Assembly (NCBI GenBank): GCA_945787595.1
Contig: CALZJV010000220.1
Location: 1-15,693, forward strand
Direction: 5' to 3'
DNA: 15,693 nucleotides
Source: an uncultured Desulfobacterales bacterium
Lineage (GTDB): Bacteria > Desulfobacterota > Desulfobacteria > Desulfobacterales > JAFDCJ01
The notes below the pieces were generated by a model. It did no database searches and was not told the DNA's origin. It saw only the letters and a list, made by a program, of their open reading frames with translations. Position 1 is the stretch's first letter. Each line of letters starts with the position of its first letter. The position numbers were made by a program, and so were the translations under genes. Below, in pieces: positions 6,570-15,588 of the stretch.

Positions 6570-7682
6570 TTAATCATCTCCCCAAATTTCACGGGCGGTA
6601 TTGACTACCAGCTCCAGCTTGGACCATTGGTCGTTCTCGTTGATTTCGTTGCCGTGAAAGGTGCTGGAAAATCCACATTGTGGGCTTAGGCACATGTTTT
6701 CCAGGGGCAGGTACTGCCCGGCTTCCTTTACACGTTGGATCAAATCCCGACTGAACTCCAAGTCCGGCAACTTTGTTGTGACCAGCCCGAGGACCACGGT
6801 TTTGCCATCCGGAACAAAACGCAAGGGCGCAAAGTCTCCCGAGCGCTCGTCGTCGTATTCCAGAAAATAAGCATCCACGTTCAATTCATTAAACAATACT
6901 TCGGCAATGGGCTCGTATCCACCTTCGGCGAACCAGGTACTGCGGAAATTTCCTCGGCATAGATGAACACCCACCGTAAGATCTTGCGGACGATTATCAA
7001 TCACAGAATTGATCAATTCCGCGTAGGCGTGAGGCAACTCATTGGGGTCGTCACCGCGCTCTATAGCTCCGGCCCTCATCTTGGGGTCGCATAGATAAGC
7101 CAGATTGGTATCATCCATTTGAATGTAGCGACATCCGGCCTGGTATAGAGCATCTATCTCATCCCGGTAGCATTGGCTCAAGTCTTCAAAAAATTCGTCC
7201 ATATCGGGATAGGCTTCGATATCGATCGCCTTGCGGCCACCTCGAAAGTGGACCATCGTTGGAGAGGGAATGGATACCTTGGGCGTCTGCGTGACCCGGG
7301 AGTTGAGGTAGTTAAAATCATCGACCTGAATGGTTCTTACGTGACGTAGTTTACCGGTCACGCTGAGTTTGGGTGGGGTGAAACCTACTTTGTCCTGTGC
7401 GTCCGAGCTGGCTGCAATGCTGCCCGTGACAGTTACCCCATCCAACTGCTCAAGAAAGTCAAGGTGAAAAAAGGCTCGTCGAAATTCACCATCAGTAACA
7501 CTTTGCAGCCCCACCGCTTCTTGTTTTTTAACCACTTCGCCAATATGTTGGTCCTCGACCTCACGCAGCGCTTCTTTGGAAATCTCTTTGTTGTGGTAGC
7601 GTTGGCGGGCCTTGAGCAATGCCTCCGGTCTGAGTAGACTGCCGACATGGTCAGCCCGAAATGGCGGATTAATTTTTGACAT
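6570..7682 (-). CDS. MetE-like (cobalamin-independent methionine synthase family) zinc methyltransferase
   Basis: This 370-residue protein of the COG0620 / UROD-fold type corresponds to the catalytic C-terminal half of MetE alone. All four zinc ligands of that family are present: His240 and Cys242 (VGVHLCRGN), Glu275 (FLEYDDER) and Cys336 (LSPQCGFSS). The N terminus FRADHVGSLLRP is typical of YxjG-like proteins. It is the last gene of the operon, 27 bases after galD, with a strong AAAAGGAGG ribosome site. Family members move methyl groups between thiols and folates or other donors; epoxyalkane:coenzyme M transferase is also a relative. In this setting it might handle methyl groups from methoxylated aromatics, but that is inference. 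No terminator hairpin could be found in 6516-6569. Confidence 0.85.
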   Translation of the reverse strand: MSKINPPFRADHVGSLLRPEALLKARQRYHNKEISKEALREVEDQHIGEVVKKQEAVGLQSVTDGEFRRAFFHLDFLEQLDGVTVTGSIAASSDAQDKVGFTPPKLSVTGKLRHVRTIQVDDFNYLNSRVTQTPKVSIPSPTMVHFRGGRKAIDIEAYPDMDEFFEDLSQCYRDEIDALYQAGCRYIQMDDTNLAYLCDPKMRAGAIERGDDPNELPHAYAELINSVIDNRPQDLTVGVHLCRGNFRSTWFAEGGYEPIAEVLFNELNVDAYFLEYDDERSGDFAPLRFVPDGKTVVLGLVTTKLPDLEFSRDLIQRVKEAGQYLPLENMCLSPQCGFSSTFHGNEINENDQWSKLELVVNTAREIWGDD

Positions 7683-7709
7683 TGGAACAACCTCCTTTTC
7701 ATACTTTTT

Positions 7710-8768
7710 TCAATGGGCAAATACAAACCCATCAAACAACTTGCGTGCCGTTCTGAGGATTGCGGCCCGTTGAACATTCCTCTGACTGTCCAGGGTGGCA
7801 ACAACGGTCATTTCACCGGTTGGATGCTCAATGGGCATTGTTTTTTGTTGGCCATCCTTAATATCGGCAATTTCAGCAGCGGGACTGCCAGGCAGCAGGC
7901 AAGCGGTGGCGACGCTGACCGCACCCAGCACACCGATGGCCGCATGGCAGCGATGGGGAATGAAGGTTCGCGTGGAGATTGCGCCACCATGCTTTGGTGG
8001 GCTCACCATGGTCATCTTCGGGACTGATTTTAGCGAAACGTCACCGAGGTTCATGAGGGGCCCGGCTTTCAGGCGAATCGCCTCCAGCGTTGCCCTGAGC
8101 GTTTCATCCGCCTCGAGCGATTCGGGCGCCTCCTGCCCGGTGATGTCAAGATCGGATGCCCGCATGACGATACAGGGCATGCCGTTGTCGATCAGGGTCA
8201 CATCGATGCCTTCGATCTGATCCACGCTGTTGCCAGTCGGCAATAAGGCGCCGCAGGAAGAACCGGCGGTGTCCTCAAAGAGGATGGGAACGGGAGCGGC
8301 GGTTCCCGGAACGCCATCGATGCGCGCTTCCCCCGTGTAAGTCACCCTGCAGCCGGGTGTGGTCACCGTAGCAACTGCGATCTGCCCGCTGTTTTCCATG
8401 TAGATACGCACATCGGTGCTGCCGTCTTTGGTTTTGACAAGGCCTCGCTCAAGCGCAAAGGGACCGACACCGGCCAGGATATTACCGCAGTTCTGCGCAT
8501 CGGTGACAAGGGCCTGATCGACAAAAACCTGCAGAAACAAATAATCGACATCGATGCCGGGCCGCGTCGACTTCTTGACCACCGCAACTTTGGAGGTCAA
8601 GGGATCGGCACCCCCCATGCCGTCGATCTGGCGCCTATCGGGCGAGCCCATCACCCTGAGCAGGAACGCGTCGCGTGCCGCCCTGTCCTCCGGCAGGTCG
8701 CCCGCCAGGAAGTACCCCCCTTTGGAGGTCCCGCCGCGCATCCACATGCAAGGGGCCGACTCAGACAT
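7710..8768 (-). CDS. galD: 4-oxalomesaconate tautomerase (PrpF superfamily)
   Basis: This 352-residue protein has the PrpF/GalD start [20 protein letters not shown] and the blocks [21 protein letters not shown] and [19 protein letters not shown], which I recognise from GalD of Pseudomonas putida and LigU of Sphingobium. It interconverts the keto and enol forms of 4-oxalomesaconate so that the hydratase can act. It is a cytoplasmic step of protocatechuate 4,5-cleavage and gallate degradation. The start codon overlaps the stop of the aldolase stub (8761-8763), implying translational coupling, with AAGGG upstream as ribosome site. PrpF-family isomerases also act on methylaconitate, but the neighbours favour GalD. 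Confidence 0.9.
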   Translation of the reverse strand: MSESAPCMWMRGGTSKGGYFLAGDLPEDRAARDAFLLRVMGSPDRRQIDGMGGADPLTSKVAVVKKSTRPGIDVDYLFLQVFVDQALVTDAQNCGNILAGVGPFALERGLVKTKDGSTDVRIYMENSGQIAVATVTTPGCRVTYTGEARIDGVPGTAAPVPILFEDTAGSSCGALLPTGNSVDQIEGIDVTLIDNGMPCIVMRASDLDITGQEAPESLEADETLRATLEAIRLKAGPLMNLGDVSLKSVPKMTMVSPPKHGGAISTRTFIPHRCHAAIGVLGAVSVATACLLPGSPAAEIADIKDGQQKTMPIEHPTGEMTVVATLDSQRNVQRAAILRTARKLFDGFVFAH

Positions 8769-8880
8769 ATTTCAACCCTTTGCGGCCCTGCGCCTCATGT
8801 ACGGTCGCCAGGCCGCATTCGCCCAGCGCCTTGATGATTACGGGTTCGGCCCGCTCGATATTTTGAATCACTAGATTCAT
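8761..8880 (-). pseudogene. galC: 5' remnant of 4-carboxy-4-hydroxy-2-oxoadipate aldolase
   Basis: The ATG at 8880 overlaps the galB stop (ATGA) and a 39-residue frame runs to TGA at 8761-8763, overlapping the galD start. It reads [19 protein letters not shown] then [14 protein letters not shown], the unmistakable N terminus of RraA-like class II aldolases of the LigK/GalC/ProA type, which are normally about 220-240 residues. The active-site region (the later G-G-x-x-R-D blocks) is absent. An internal deletion of roughly 570 bp, keeping both gene overlaps, explains it best. The lost enzyme would split 4-carboxy-4-hydroxy-2-oxoadipate into pyruvate and oxaloacetate. Whether the short peptide is made only for coupling is unknown. 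Confidence 0.75.
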
Positions 8881-9611
8881 GACAGTTCATCCACCGTTCT
8901 TGGGAAAACAGACTGAAAACCTTCCGCATATCTGGCATTGCGGCCGCCTGCCATACCGCCGGAATTGCGACGGAAATGGTTGCCGCGGTTTTCGGCTACA
9001 TTCGTGTAAAATTGCCAGAGGTGCTCCTGGCCCTGCATGCATTCGATGGCCGCGCGCTTTTGGTCCCAGACCTCGGTGATGTCGAGGAAGACATCCGGTT
9101 TCCAGTTCATCTGTTCGGTCTGGTGCGGCTCGAAAAGATAAAGTTGCGGCGCGCCCAGCACTTTCTCTCCGGGATTGTGGCCCCAGGCCTGGGCGATCAT
9201 CCGGCATTCCAGCACGAACCGTGTCGTGTTCATATGATCGGTGTTATACGGGTCCCAGTACGAATGGCTCATCATAAAGGTCGGTTGCACCTTGCGGATC
9301 ACATCCACGAACTTGATCTGCGATTTCTTACCGAGATCGAGGGGATAATCCCCAAGATCGAAAAACTGGATATCGTGTACATCCAGCGCTTTGGCGGCAG
9401 CCTCGGCTTCTTTACGGCGCGCTATCTTCACCTTCTCAAGGGTGGTGTCTCCCAGTTTCCACAGCTTTGCAGATTCGCCCCGCTCACCAAAGGAAAGGCA
9501 GACCACGGTTACGTCATACCCCAACTTCTCATGCAGCGCGATCGCTCCGCCGGCACGCCATACAAAATCGGCCGCATGCGCGCTGACGACCAACACGGTT
9601 TTATTTGTCAT
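8877..9611 (-). CDS. galB: 4-oxalomesaconate hydratase, PIG-L/LmbE type
   Basis: This 244-residue member of the PIG-L/LmbE zinc hydrolase fold begins [20 protein letters not shown]. The usual HPDD motif is changed to HAAD: the metal ligands His12 and Asp15 remain, while the Asp that acts as base in deacetylases is Ala14. A further candidate ligand, His126, lies in YNTDHMN. This matches GalB of Pseudomonas putida, which hydrates 4-oxalomesaconate to 4-carboxy-4-hydroxy-2-oxoadipate rather than removing acetyl groups. It starts behind AGAGGAG, 54 bases after ligC, and its stop overlaps the aldolase stub start. Sphingobium uses the unrelated amidohydrolase LigJ for this step. Confidence 0.87.
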   Translation of the reverse strand: MTNKTVLVVSAHAADFVWRAGGAIALHEKLGYDVTVVCLSFGERGESAKLWKLGDTTLEKVKIARRKEAEAAAKALDVHDIQFFDLGDYPLDLGKKSQIKFVDVIRKVQPTFMMSHSYWDPYNTDHMNTTRFVLECRMIAQAWGHNPGEKVLGAPQLYLFEPHQTEQMNWKPDVFLDITEVWDQKRAAIECMQGQEHLWQFYTNVAENRGNHFRRNSGGMAGGRNARYAEGFQSVFPRTVDELS

Positions 9612-9665
9612 TGTTGACTCCTCTATTTGTCCACCGACAGTGTGTCGCGGTGCATATCATGCGTC

Positions 9666-10616
9666 TTAGGTTTGGGCATTGAGCTGCTGTTCCAGATCGT
9701 GCAGAACCTTGTAGCAACCCAGGACTTTGCCGACACTGGCGTTTGGCTCGCGGCCCTCCTGTATGGCGGCAAAAAATTCACGATCCTGCAACTCGATACC
9801 GTTCATCGACACATCCACCTTGGAGACGTCGATCGGCTCTTCCCGGCCGTTTACCAGGTCGTCATAGCGGGCAATATAGGTGCCGTTATCACCGATGTAG
9901 CGGAAGAAGGTGCCCAGAGGCCCGTCGTTGTTAAACGACAGCGACAGGGTGCAGATGGCGCCGGTAGTGGTTTTCATCTGGATCGACATATCCATTGCGA
10001 TCCCCAGTTCCGCGTGGATGGGGCCCTGAACAGCGTTGGCCTGCACAATCTCTTCACCGGTCTGATAGCGGAACAGATCCACGGTATGCGCGGCATGGTG
10101 CCACAACAGGTGGTCGGTCCATGAGCGGGGTTCCCCCAGAGCGTTCATATTGGTTCGACGGAAAAAGTACGTCTGCACATCCATCTGCTGGATCTTCAAC
10201 TCGCCGGCCGATATACGGTTGTGCACCCACTGGTGCGAAGGATTGAACCGGCGGGTGTGACCGACCATGCATACGCTTCCGGTCTCCTGCTGTGTGCGCT
10301 GTACTGCCTCTGCGTCTTTCCAGCTGTCGGCCAGGGGGATCTCTATCTGTACATTGACGCCGGCCTGCATGCACTGAATGGCCTGGGAAGCGTGCATTTG
10401 GGTCGGCGTGCACAGGATTGCGGCCTTGACGTCGGGTAATGCCAGTGCTTCAGCAAGATCGGTGGTGGTGTGGGCAATGCCATACTTTTCGGCCACCTTC
10501 TGCGTTTTATCCGGCAGACGTCCAACCAGAGAAACAACTTCGATGTTGTCAATGTTTTTAATGCCGTCGAGGTGCTTCATGCCAAAAGCGCCCGGACCTG
10601 CAACGATTACTTTCAT
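9666..10616 (-). CDS. ligC: 4-carboxy-2-hydroxymuconate-6-semialdehyde dehydrogenase (Gfo/Idh/MocA family)
   Basis: This 316-residue protein has a Rossmann start VIVAGPGAFGMKHLDGI (GxGxxG at residues 7-12) and the Gfo/Idh/MocA pattern, with ILCTPTQMHASQAIQ and the IEIPLADS block replacing the common EKP. Length and sequence fit LigC/PmdC, which oxidises the hemiacetal form of the ring-cleavage semialdehyde to 2-pyrone-4,6-dicarboxylate using NADP. It follows the dioxygenase gene by 25 bases and has a GGAGGAAT ribosome site. Unspecific sugar dehydrogenases share the fold, but the position between ligAB and galB makes LigC the best call. Confidence 0.9.
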   Translation of the reverse strand: MKVIVAGPGAFGMKHLDGIKNIDNIEVVSLVGRLPDKTQKVAEKYGIAHTTTDLAEALALPDVKAAILCTPTQMHASQAIQCMQAGVNVQIEIPLADSWKDAEAVQRTQQETGSVCMVGHTRRFNPSHQWVHNRISAGELKIQQMDVQTYFFRRTNMNALGEPRSWTDHLLWHHAAHTVDLFRYQTGEEIVQANAVQGPIHAELGIAMDMSIQMKTTTGAICTLSLSFNNDGPLGTFFRYIGDNGTYIARYDDLVNGREEPIDVSKVDVSMNGIELQDREFFAAIQEGREPNASVGKVLGCYKVLHDLEQQLNAQT

Positions 10617-10641
10617 AAATATTCCTCCATACGGTTTTGAT

Positions 10642-11898
<1,257 letters not shown>

Positions 11899-11906
11899 TC
11901 ATCTCC

Positions 11907-12797
11907 TTAATTGTGCCAGTAAAGGCGCATCGGGTTATCGATCAGCAGCTTGTGCTGCAGCTCGTGGGCCGGGGCGATATGGGGAATGACCTCAACCAGT
12001 TGGCCGTCGTCCGGCATATGGCCTTTCATGTTCGGGTGCGGCCAGTCGGTGCCCCAGAGAACACGATCGGGGAAGGTTTCGACGACACGTCTGGCAAAGG
12101 GCCTTACGTCGCTGTAGTTGGGTGGGCCCTCCCGGGAGAGCCGCTCGGGGCAGCTGACCTTGGACCAGAAATTGGGGTGTTGGCGCATCATTTTTATGAA
12201 CAGTTCAAATTCCGGACCGTCGATCGGTTTGCTGACATCCGGTCGGCCCATATGGTCAACCACGACGACGGTCGGCAGTGAAGTAAAAAAGTCGTAAAGC
12301 TCGGGCAACTCATGGGACTCGAAGTAGATCACGATGTGCCAGCCCAATTCCTTGATACGCTCGGCAATCTCCCTCAACGTGTCAAAGGGCAGGACATCGA
12401 CAAGGCGCTTGACGAAGTTGAAGCGCACCCCCCGCACGCCGGCCTCGTGGAGTGCGGCGAGCCGGGCATCCGTGACGTCGCGTTTGACCGTCGCCACACC
12501 ACGGGCCAGATCGTTGGAAGCTCGCAGGGCGTCCACAAGGGCGCGGTTGTCAGCGCCGTGGCAGGTCGCCTGGACAATGACGTTGCGGGAGAATCCGAGG
12601 TGGTTGCGTAATTGCCAAAGTTTCTCCTTGGGTGCGTCACAGGGCGTGTACTTACGCTCCGGTGCGTAGGGGAACCGGTCGCCGGGACCGAACACATGGC
12701 AGTGGGCGTCAACCGCACCGGGCGGTGGAATATATACGGGTTTTGCCGGCGCCGGGTGAAACGGCAGCCAATCCGGGTCCATGGTGAATGTGCTCAT
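11907..12797 (-). CDS. ligI: 2-pyrone-4,6-dicarboxylate hydrolase
   Basis: This 296-residue amidohydrolase has the opening VDAHCHVFGPGDRFPY (His32, His34), the block VVDHMGRPD (His182) and WGTDWPHPNM with Asp251, equivalent to the catalytic Asp248 of Sphingobium LigI. The family is known for working without a tightly bound metal. It hydrolyses 2-pyrone-4,6-dicarboxylate to 4-oxalomesaconate, the step between LigC and GalD/GalB. Length is normal. The ATG follows GAGGAG and lies 93 bases after pobA, a gap in which I see no gene and no clear signal. Confidence 0.93.
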   Translation of the reverse strand: MSTFTMDPDWLPFHPAPAKPVYIPPPGAVDAHCHVFGPGDRFPYAPERKYTPCDAPKEKLWQLRNHLGFSRNVIVQATCHGADNRALVDALRASNDLARGVATVKRDVTDARLAALHEAGVRGVRFNFVKRLVDVLPFDTLREIAERIKELGWHIVIYFESHELPELYDFFTSLPTVVVVDHMGRPDVSKPIDGPEFELFIKMMRQHPNFWSKVSCPERLSREGPPNYSDVRPFARRVVETFPDRVLWGTDWPHPNMKGHMPDDGQLVEVIPHIAPAHELQHKLLIDNPMRLYWHN

Positions 12798-12890
12798 CTG
12801 CTCCTCGATTTCAGTGCTGTGTTAGATTGTGGCCAGACACGCTGTGCATTATCTCGATAAGCGTTGTTCTGCCGCCATCTTAAGCGGTGC

Positions 12891-14072
12891 TTACTCAAAC
12901 TTTTCAAATGGAAGGCCCACATAGTTTTCAGCCATTGCGGTGCTTGCCGCCTCAGAGCCGGTCAGATAATCAAGCTCGGCAAGCTGCAGGCGCTGACCGA
13001 GGGGTTCATCACCGAATTTATGCATCATTGAGGTAAACCACCAGGAGAACCGAACCGCTTTCCAGACGCGTCGCAAACAGGTGTCTGAATAGCGATCAAG
13101 CAAATCCGTTCGGTTTTCACCATAGTAAGCGATCAGCGCCCGTGACAGGTAATGAATGTCTGAAGCGGCCAGATTTAAGCCCTTGGCTCCGGTGGGGGGG
13201 ACTATGTGCGCTGCATCGCCGGCCAGCAAAAGGTTGCCAAAGCGCATCGGTTCGGCAACAAAACTCCTTAACGGGGCAATGCTCATTTCCAGACGCGGTC
13301 CGGTGACCAGTTTTTGGGCGATCGTTTGCGGCAGGCGGCGCCGCAGTTCATCCCAGAACGCGTCATCGGTCCAGTTATCGACATTGTCCTTCAGATCGCA
13401 CTGGATATAGTAGCGGCTGCGGGTATGCGAACGCATGCTGCACAGCGCAAAGCCGCGTTCGTGGTTGGTGTATATCAATTCCCGATCTACCGGCGGCACA
13501 TCGGACAGAATCCCCAGCCAGCCGAAGGCGAAGACTTTCTCAAATTCCTTGATGTTACCGGGACCGGCGCTTTTGCGGGATACGCCATGGTAACCATCAC
13601 AGCCGGCCACAAAATCGCACCCAAGTTCCCGATGTTCACCGTTTTTGGTGTAGATAATGCGTGGCTTTCCGTCCAGAAAATTCTCAATGGCGATGGCCGG
13701 TGCTTCATACTCGATGATACCGCCGCCAGTTAGTCGCGCCTCAATCAGATCACGTGTGATCTCTGTCTGCCCATACACCATCACCGAACTACCGCCGGTC
13801 CATTTGTGCATGTCGATGTATTCCATGCGACCGTCAAAGGCCAGGGAGAAACCGCCATGAACGAGACCTTCCCGGTCCATGCGATCATTGACCCGGGCTG
13901 CACGAAGAAGGTCTACGGTGCTCTGCTCAAGCACACCGGCCCGAATTCGGCTGAGTACATGCTCACGACTTTGACGTTCCAGAATAACCGAATCTATCCC
14001 ATGAAGATAAAGAATCTGCGACAAAAGTAAACCAGACGGCCCCGATCCGATGATGCCAACTTGAGTTCGCAT
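12891..14072 (-). CDS. pobA: 4-hydroxybenzoate 3-monooxygenase (FAD, NADPH)
   Basis: I start at ATG 14072 (393 aa, behind GGAGAAAC). The open frame extends 58 codons further upstream, but that part is not PobA-like. The protein matches Pseudomonas PobA along its whole length: FAD-binding IIGSGPSG, Tyr201 in ELIYTNH, Ser212 and Arg214 in CSMRS, GDAAHIVPPTGAKGLNLA, and the C-terminal ENYVGLPFE with Tyr384 (as Tyr385). It hydroxylates 4-hydroxybenzoate to protocatechuate with O2, feeding the fused dioxygenase. It is the first gene of the operon. No PobR, PmdR or other regulator is seen in the window. Confidence 0.95.
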   Translation of the reverse strand: MRTQVGIIGSGPSGLLLSQILYLHGIDSVILERQSREHVLSRIRAGVLEQSTVDLLRAARVNDRMDREGLVHGGFSLAFDGRMEYIDMHKWTGGSSVMVYGQTEITRDLIEARLTGGGIIEYEAPAIAIENFLDGKPRIIYTKNGEHRELGCDFVAGCDGYHGVSRKSAGPGNIKEFEKVFAFGWLGILSDVPPVDRELIYTNHERGFALCSMRSHTRSRYYIQCDLKDNVDNWTDDAFWDELRRRLPQTIAQKLVTGPRLEMSIAPLRSFVAEPMRFGNLLLAGDAAHIVPPTGAKGLNLAASDIHYLSRALIAYYGENRTDLLDRYSDTCLRRVWKAVRFSWWFTSMMHKFGDEPLGQRLQLAELDYLTGSEAASTAMAENYVGLPFEKFE

Positions 14073-14521
14073 TGTTTCTCCATATGTCAACGGTTGCGAA
14101 TGGGTGAAAAGAAGTTGCCTTTTCTTAGCGGATGAATCGAAAATGGTGAATTGTATATCGGTTTCAGCTTCCGTCTTCGCTGAAGCTACGTAGCGACAGG
14201 TCCGACTTCGCTCTACGAGCAACGACGGGACAAGCCAGCCCAACATATTACGGCGTCAATTAAACGGAATCATTTATCATCCGGATAGCGAATGTTGGCT
14301 TTATTGTCAACATTGATTTTTTTTGGTGCCGGGATCGAAATTTCTGGCCAATTCGAGCATAGCTCACCGGGCTGCCCGAGGCTGGATTTTTTTATAGGTA
14401 GGTTTCCACCGGATAACCTGTCGAGAGCCTCCCGTCGAGAGCCTCTGGGTCGTACGACAAGGTCGAACGATTGGCATCGATTAAGTAATCATCCGCGCTG
14501 GACGATGAGGATTCATCATAA
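14073..14521. other. Non-coding region upstream of the catabolic operon
   Basis: This stretch must contain the operon promoter, but I could not fix -35/-10 boxes. It holds several small inverted repeats: AAGAAGTTGCCTTTTCTT (14110-14127), GCTACGTAGC near 14185, and the AATGTTG/CAACATT pair at 14291-14314. It also has a tandem 14-bp repeat starting GTCGAGAGCCTC at 14420 and 14434. No convincing gene is visible; open frames here look random. Confidence 0.45.
14291..14314. promoter_or_regulatory. 7-bp inverted repeat, operator or weak terminator
   Basis: AATGTTG and CAACATT are perfect complements separated by 10 bases and are followed on the plus strand by GATTTTTTTT. This could be an operator upstream of pobA (a LysR-type spacing) or a weak AT-rich terminator for plus-strand transcription. 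The sequence alone cannot decide. Confidence 0.35.
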
Positions 14522-14590
14522 AAAGTCGGTCGAAATGATTGATGCCCATGTGGCCACGGGAAAAAATTTAAAAAATGTTGTTTGAGATAA
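14522..14590 (+). pseudogene. Decayed SEC-C motif tail, second copy
   Basis: The frame reads KVGRND, then a TGA stop where proline is expected, then CPCGHGKKFKKCCLR and TAA at 14588-14590. Another stop (TAA, 14519-14521) precedes it. This is the canonical SEC-C ending with nonsense changes, and matches the tail at 172-219. No upstream part of a gene survives. Confidence 0.65.
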
Positions 14591-14874
14591 TCCCTTGATT
14601 ATTATGTGATTTTTATATATGTTGACTCGATAATAAGATGACCAATTAACTTTGAATCAAACTCCTGTGTCCATAAAAATATAAAAATGGTTCAGATAGT
14701 TTAAAATCCCGCTTCTCGGAAATGAGAGTGGGATTTTGTTTTTGTTATCTCAAATTGTTCGGGAGCAAATAATTTATTGATATTGGGCAAATTTTCTCAA
14801 TATCACCTGAATTATGGTGGATATTGCGAAAAAATTCTTGCATATTGGGATATTGCGAAAAAATTAGCATTTTC
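14543..14874 (+). repeat. Long imperfect direct repeat, copy 2
   Basis: This corresponds to 172-510: SEC-C tail, AT-rich spacer, terminator, TATCACCTGAA and the two GCGAA-type half-palindromes (14826 and 14855, still 29 bp apart). The palindromes are degraded here (GCGAAAAAATTCTTGC and GCGAAAAAATTAGC), so copy 1 looks better preserved. Confidence 0.7.
14703..14745 (+). terminator. Rho-independent terminator (copy 2)
   Basis: It has the same hairpin as at 332-374 with one changed base (GAGAGTGGG in place of GAGAGCGGG), followed by TGTTTTTGTT. The stem survives with one weakened pair. Confidence 0.8.
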
Positions 14875-15045
14875 ACTCTGACCGGGCGGGCCGCAGCGTT
14901 TATTGATTATTTTTGTGCAGGTCGAAATTTATAGCCTTTTCAAAGTGTCGCAATTCTCCTCCCGGAAGGTATCCGAACTTATCGGATAGATGGTGGTGAA
15001 CTAAACTGAAAATGGCCGGGACCATTGTAAGCTTGATGGAGACTC

Positions 15046-15282
15046 ATGAAGGCGGTTGTATACACAAAATACGGATCACCGGATGTTCTTCAGTTCAAAG
15101 AGGTAGAAAAACCTGCTCCCAAGGATGATGACGTCTTGATAAAAGTTCATGCGGCATCCATAAATTCGTAGGACTGGGATATGTTAACCGGTAGGCCGTT
15201 AGAGTATCGTCTTCTGAATTTTGGAAATGGACATTTCAAAGGAAAAATTGTAATAACTGTAGAACATAATAACAAGACCTAA
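15046..15282 (+). pseudogene. NAD(P)-dependent alcohol dehydrogenase / quinone oxidoreductase, internally deleted
   Basis: The ATG at 15046 follows GATGGAG and reads MKAVVYTKYGSPDVLQF, then VLIKVHAASINS, the start of a medium-chain dehydrogenase. A TAG at 15169-15171 replaces a codon that is usually Trp before DWDML. After LEYRLLNFGN the frame jumps straight to GHFKGKIVITVEHNNKT and TAA (15280-15282), which is the usual C-terminal end of these proteins. About 240 residues, including the cofactor-binding Rossmann domain, are therefore missing. The product cannot be an active enzyme. The stop lies in an attC-like site, so this too was probably a cassette gene. Confidence 0.8.
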
Positions 15283-15342
15283 CAATAGCATGGTTCGGCT
15301 TGCCTCCACGCCGCGCGTTCCGGCAACCGCACATGCTTAAAT
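15277..15342 (+). other. attC-like recombination site
   Basis: The left core ACCTAAC fits RYYYAAC. The right core CTTAAAT is one base off GTTRRRY. The arms AGCATG...CGGCTTGCC (15287-15304) and GGCAACCG...CATGCTT (15322-15338) pair, with an unpaired C in the left arm. Length is 66 bp. It spans the dehydrogenase stop codon, and the next gene starts 8 bases later. Confidence 0.65.
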
Positions 15343-15349
15343 TTATAAA

Positions 15350-15588
15350 ATGAAAAAAAGACTTCTCAAGAAAAAACATGTTGGTGAATTCAAGGTATTT
15401 GGAGTTCCCTTTACTTTAAGACGAAACAAGGAAGATGATTTTGATACTTTTTTTTTGGGATGCTTTTTTAGAAGAGGCAGTCGAAGCGAAGGGTTGTTAC
15501 TGTGCTGCAAGTGGCAAAGATAATGAATTTGAAGGATTTATTGAGTTAGGCAGACAAAAAGATACTCCAGAAAAAAGAGCGCGGCTGC
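15350..15588 (+). pseudogene. yggL: YggL-type (DUF469) 50S-ribosome-binding protein, frameshifted and MITE-interrupted
   Basis: The ATG at 15350 begins MKKRLLKKKHVGEFKVFGVP, the hallmark of YggL/DUF469 proteins. The frame breaks at a run of nine T (15448-15456). Removing one T restores FDTFFWDAFLEEAVEAKG and then GFIELGRQKDTPEKRARLL, in keeping with the family. The gene is then cut by the MITE that begins at 15589, losing about the last 30 residues. YggL binds the large ribosomal subunit in E. coli. This copy is dead or, if the T run is a read error, still truncated by the MITE. It follows an attC-like site, so it is the next cassette. Confidence 0.75.

Noticed and set aside
14160..14225. Cluster of small palindromes (such as GCTACGTAGC) that might suggest a CRISPR or an attC.
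   Set aside because: No regularly spaced repeats and no attC cores; most likely part of the operon's upstream region.
14073..14246. N-terminal extension of PobA up to 14246.
   Set aside because: The 58 extra residues are not PobA-like, and ATG 14072 has a good ribosome site and gives the family's normal length with Tyr201, Ser212 and Arg214 at textbook numbers.
14292..14585. 97-aa plus-strand ORF over the SEC-C relic.
   Set aside because: It reads the SEC-C tail in the wrong frame, has no domain likeness, and crosses an inverted repeat and tandem repeats.
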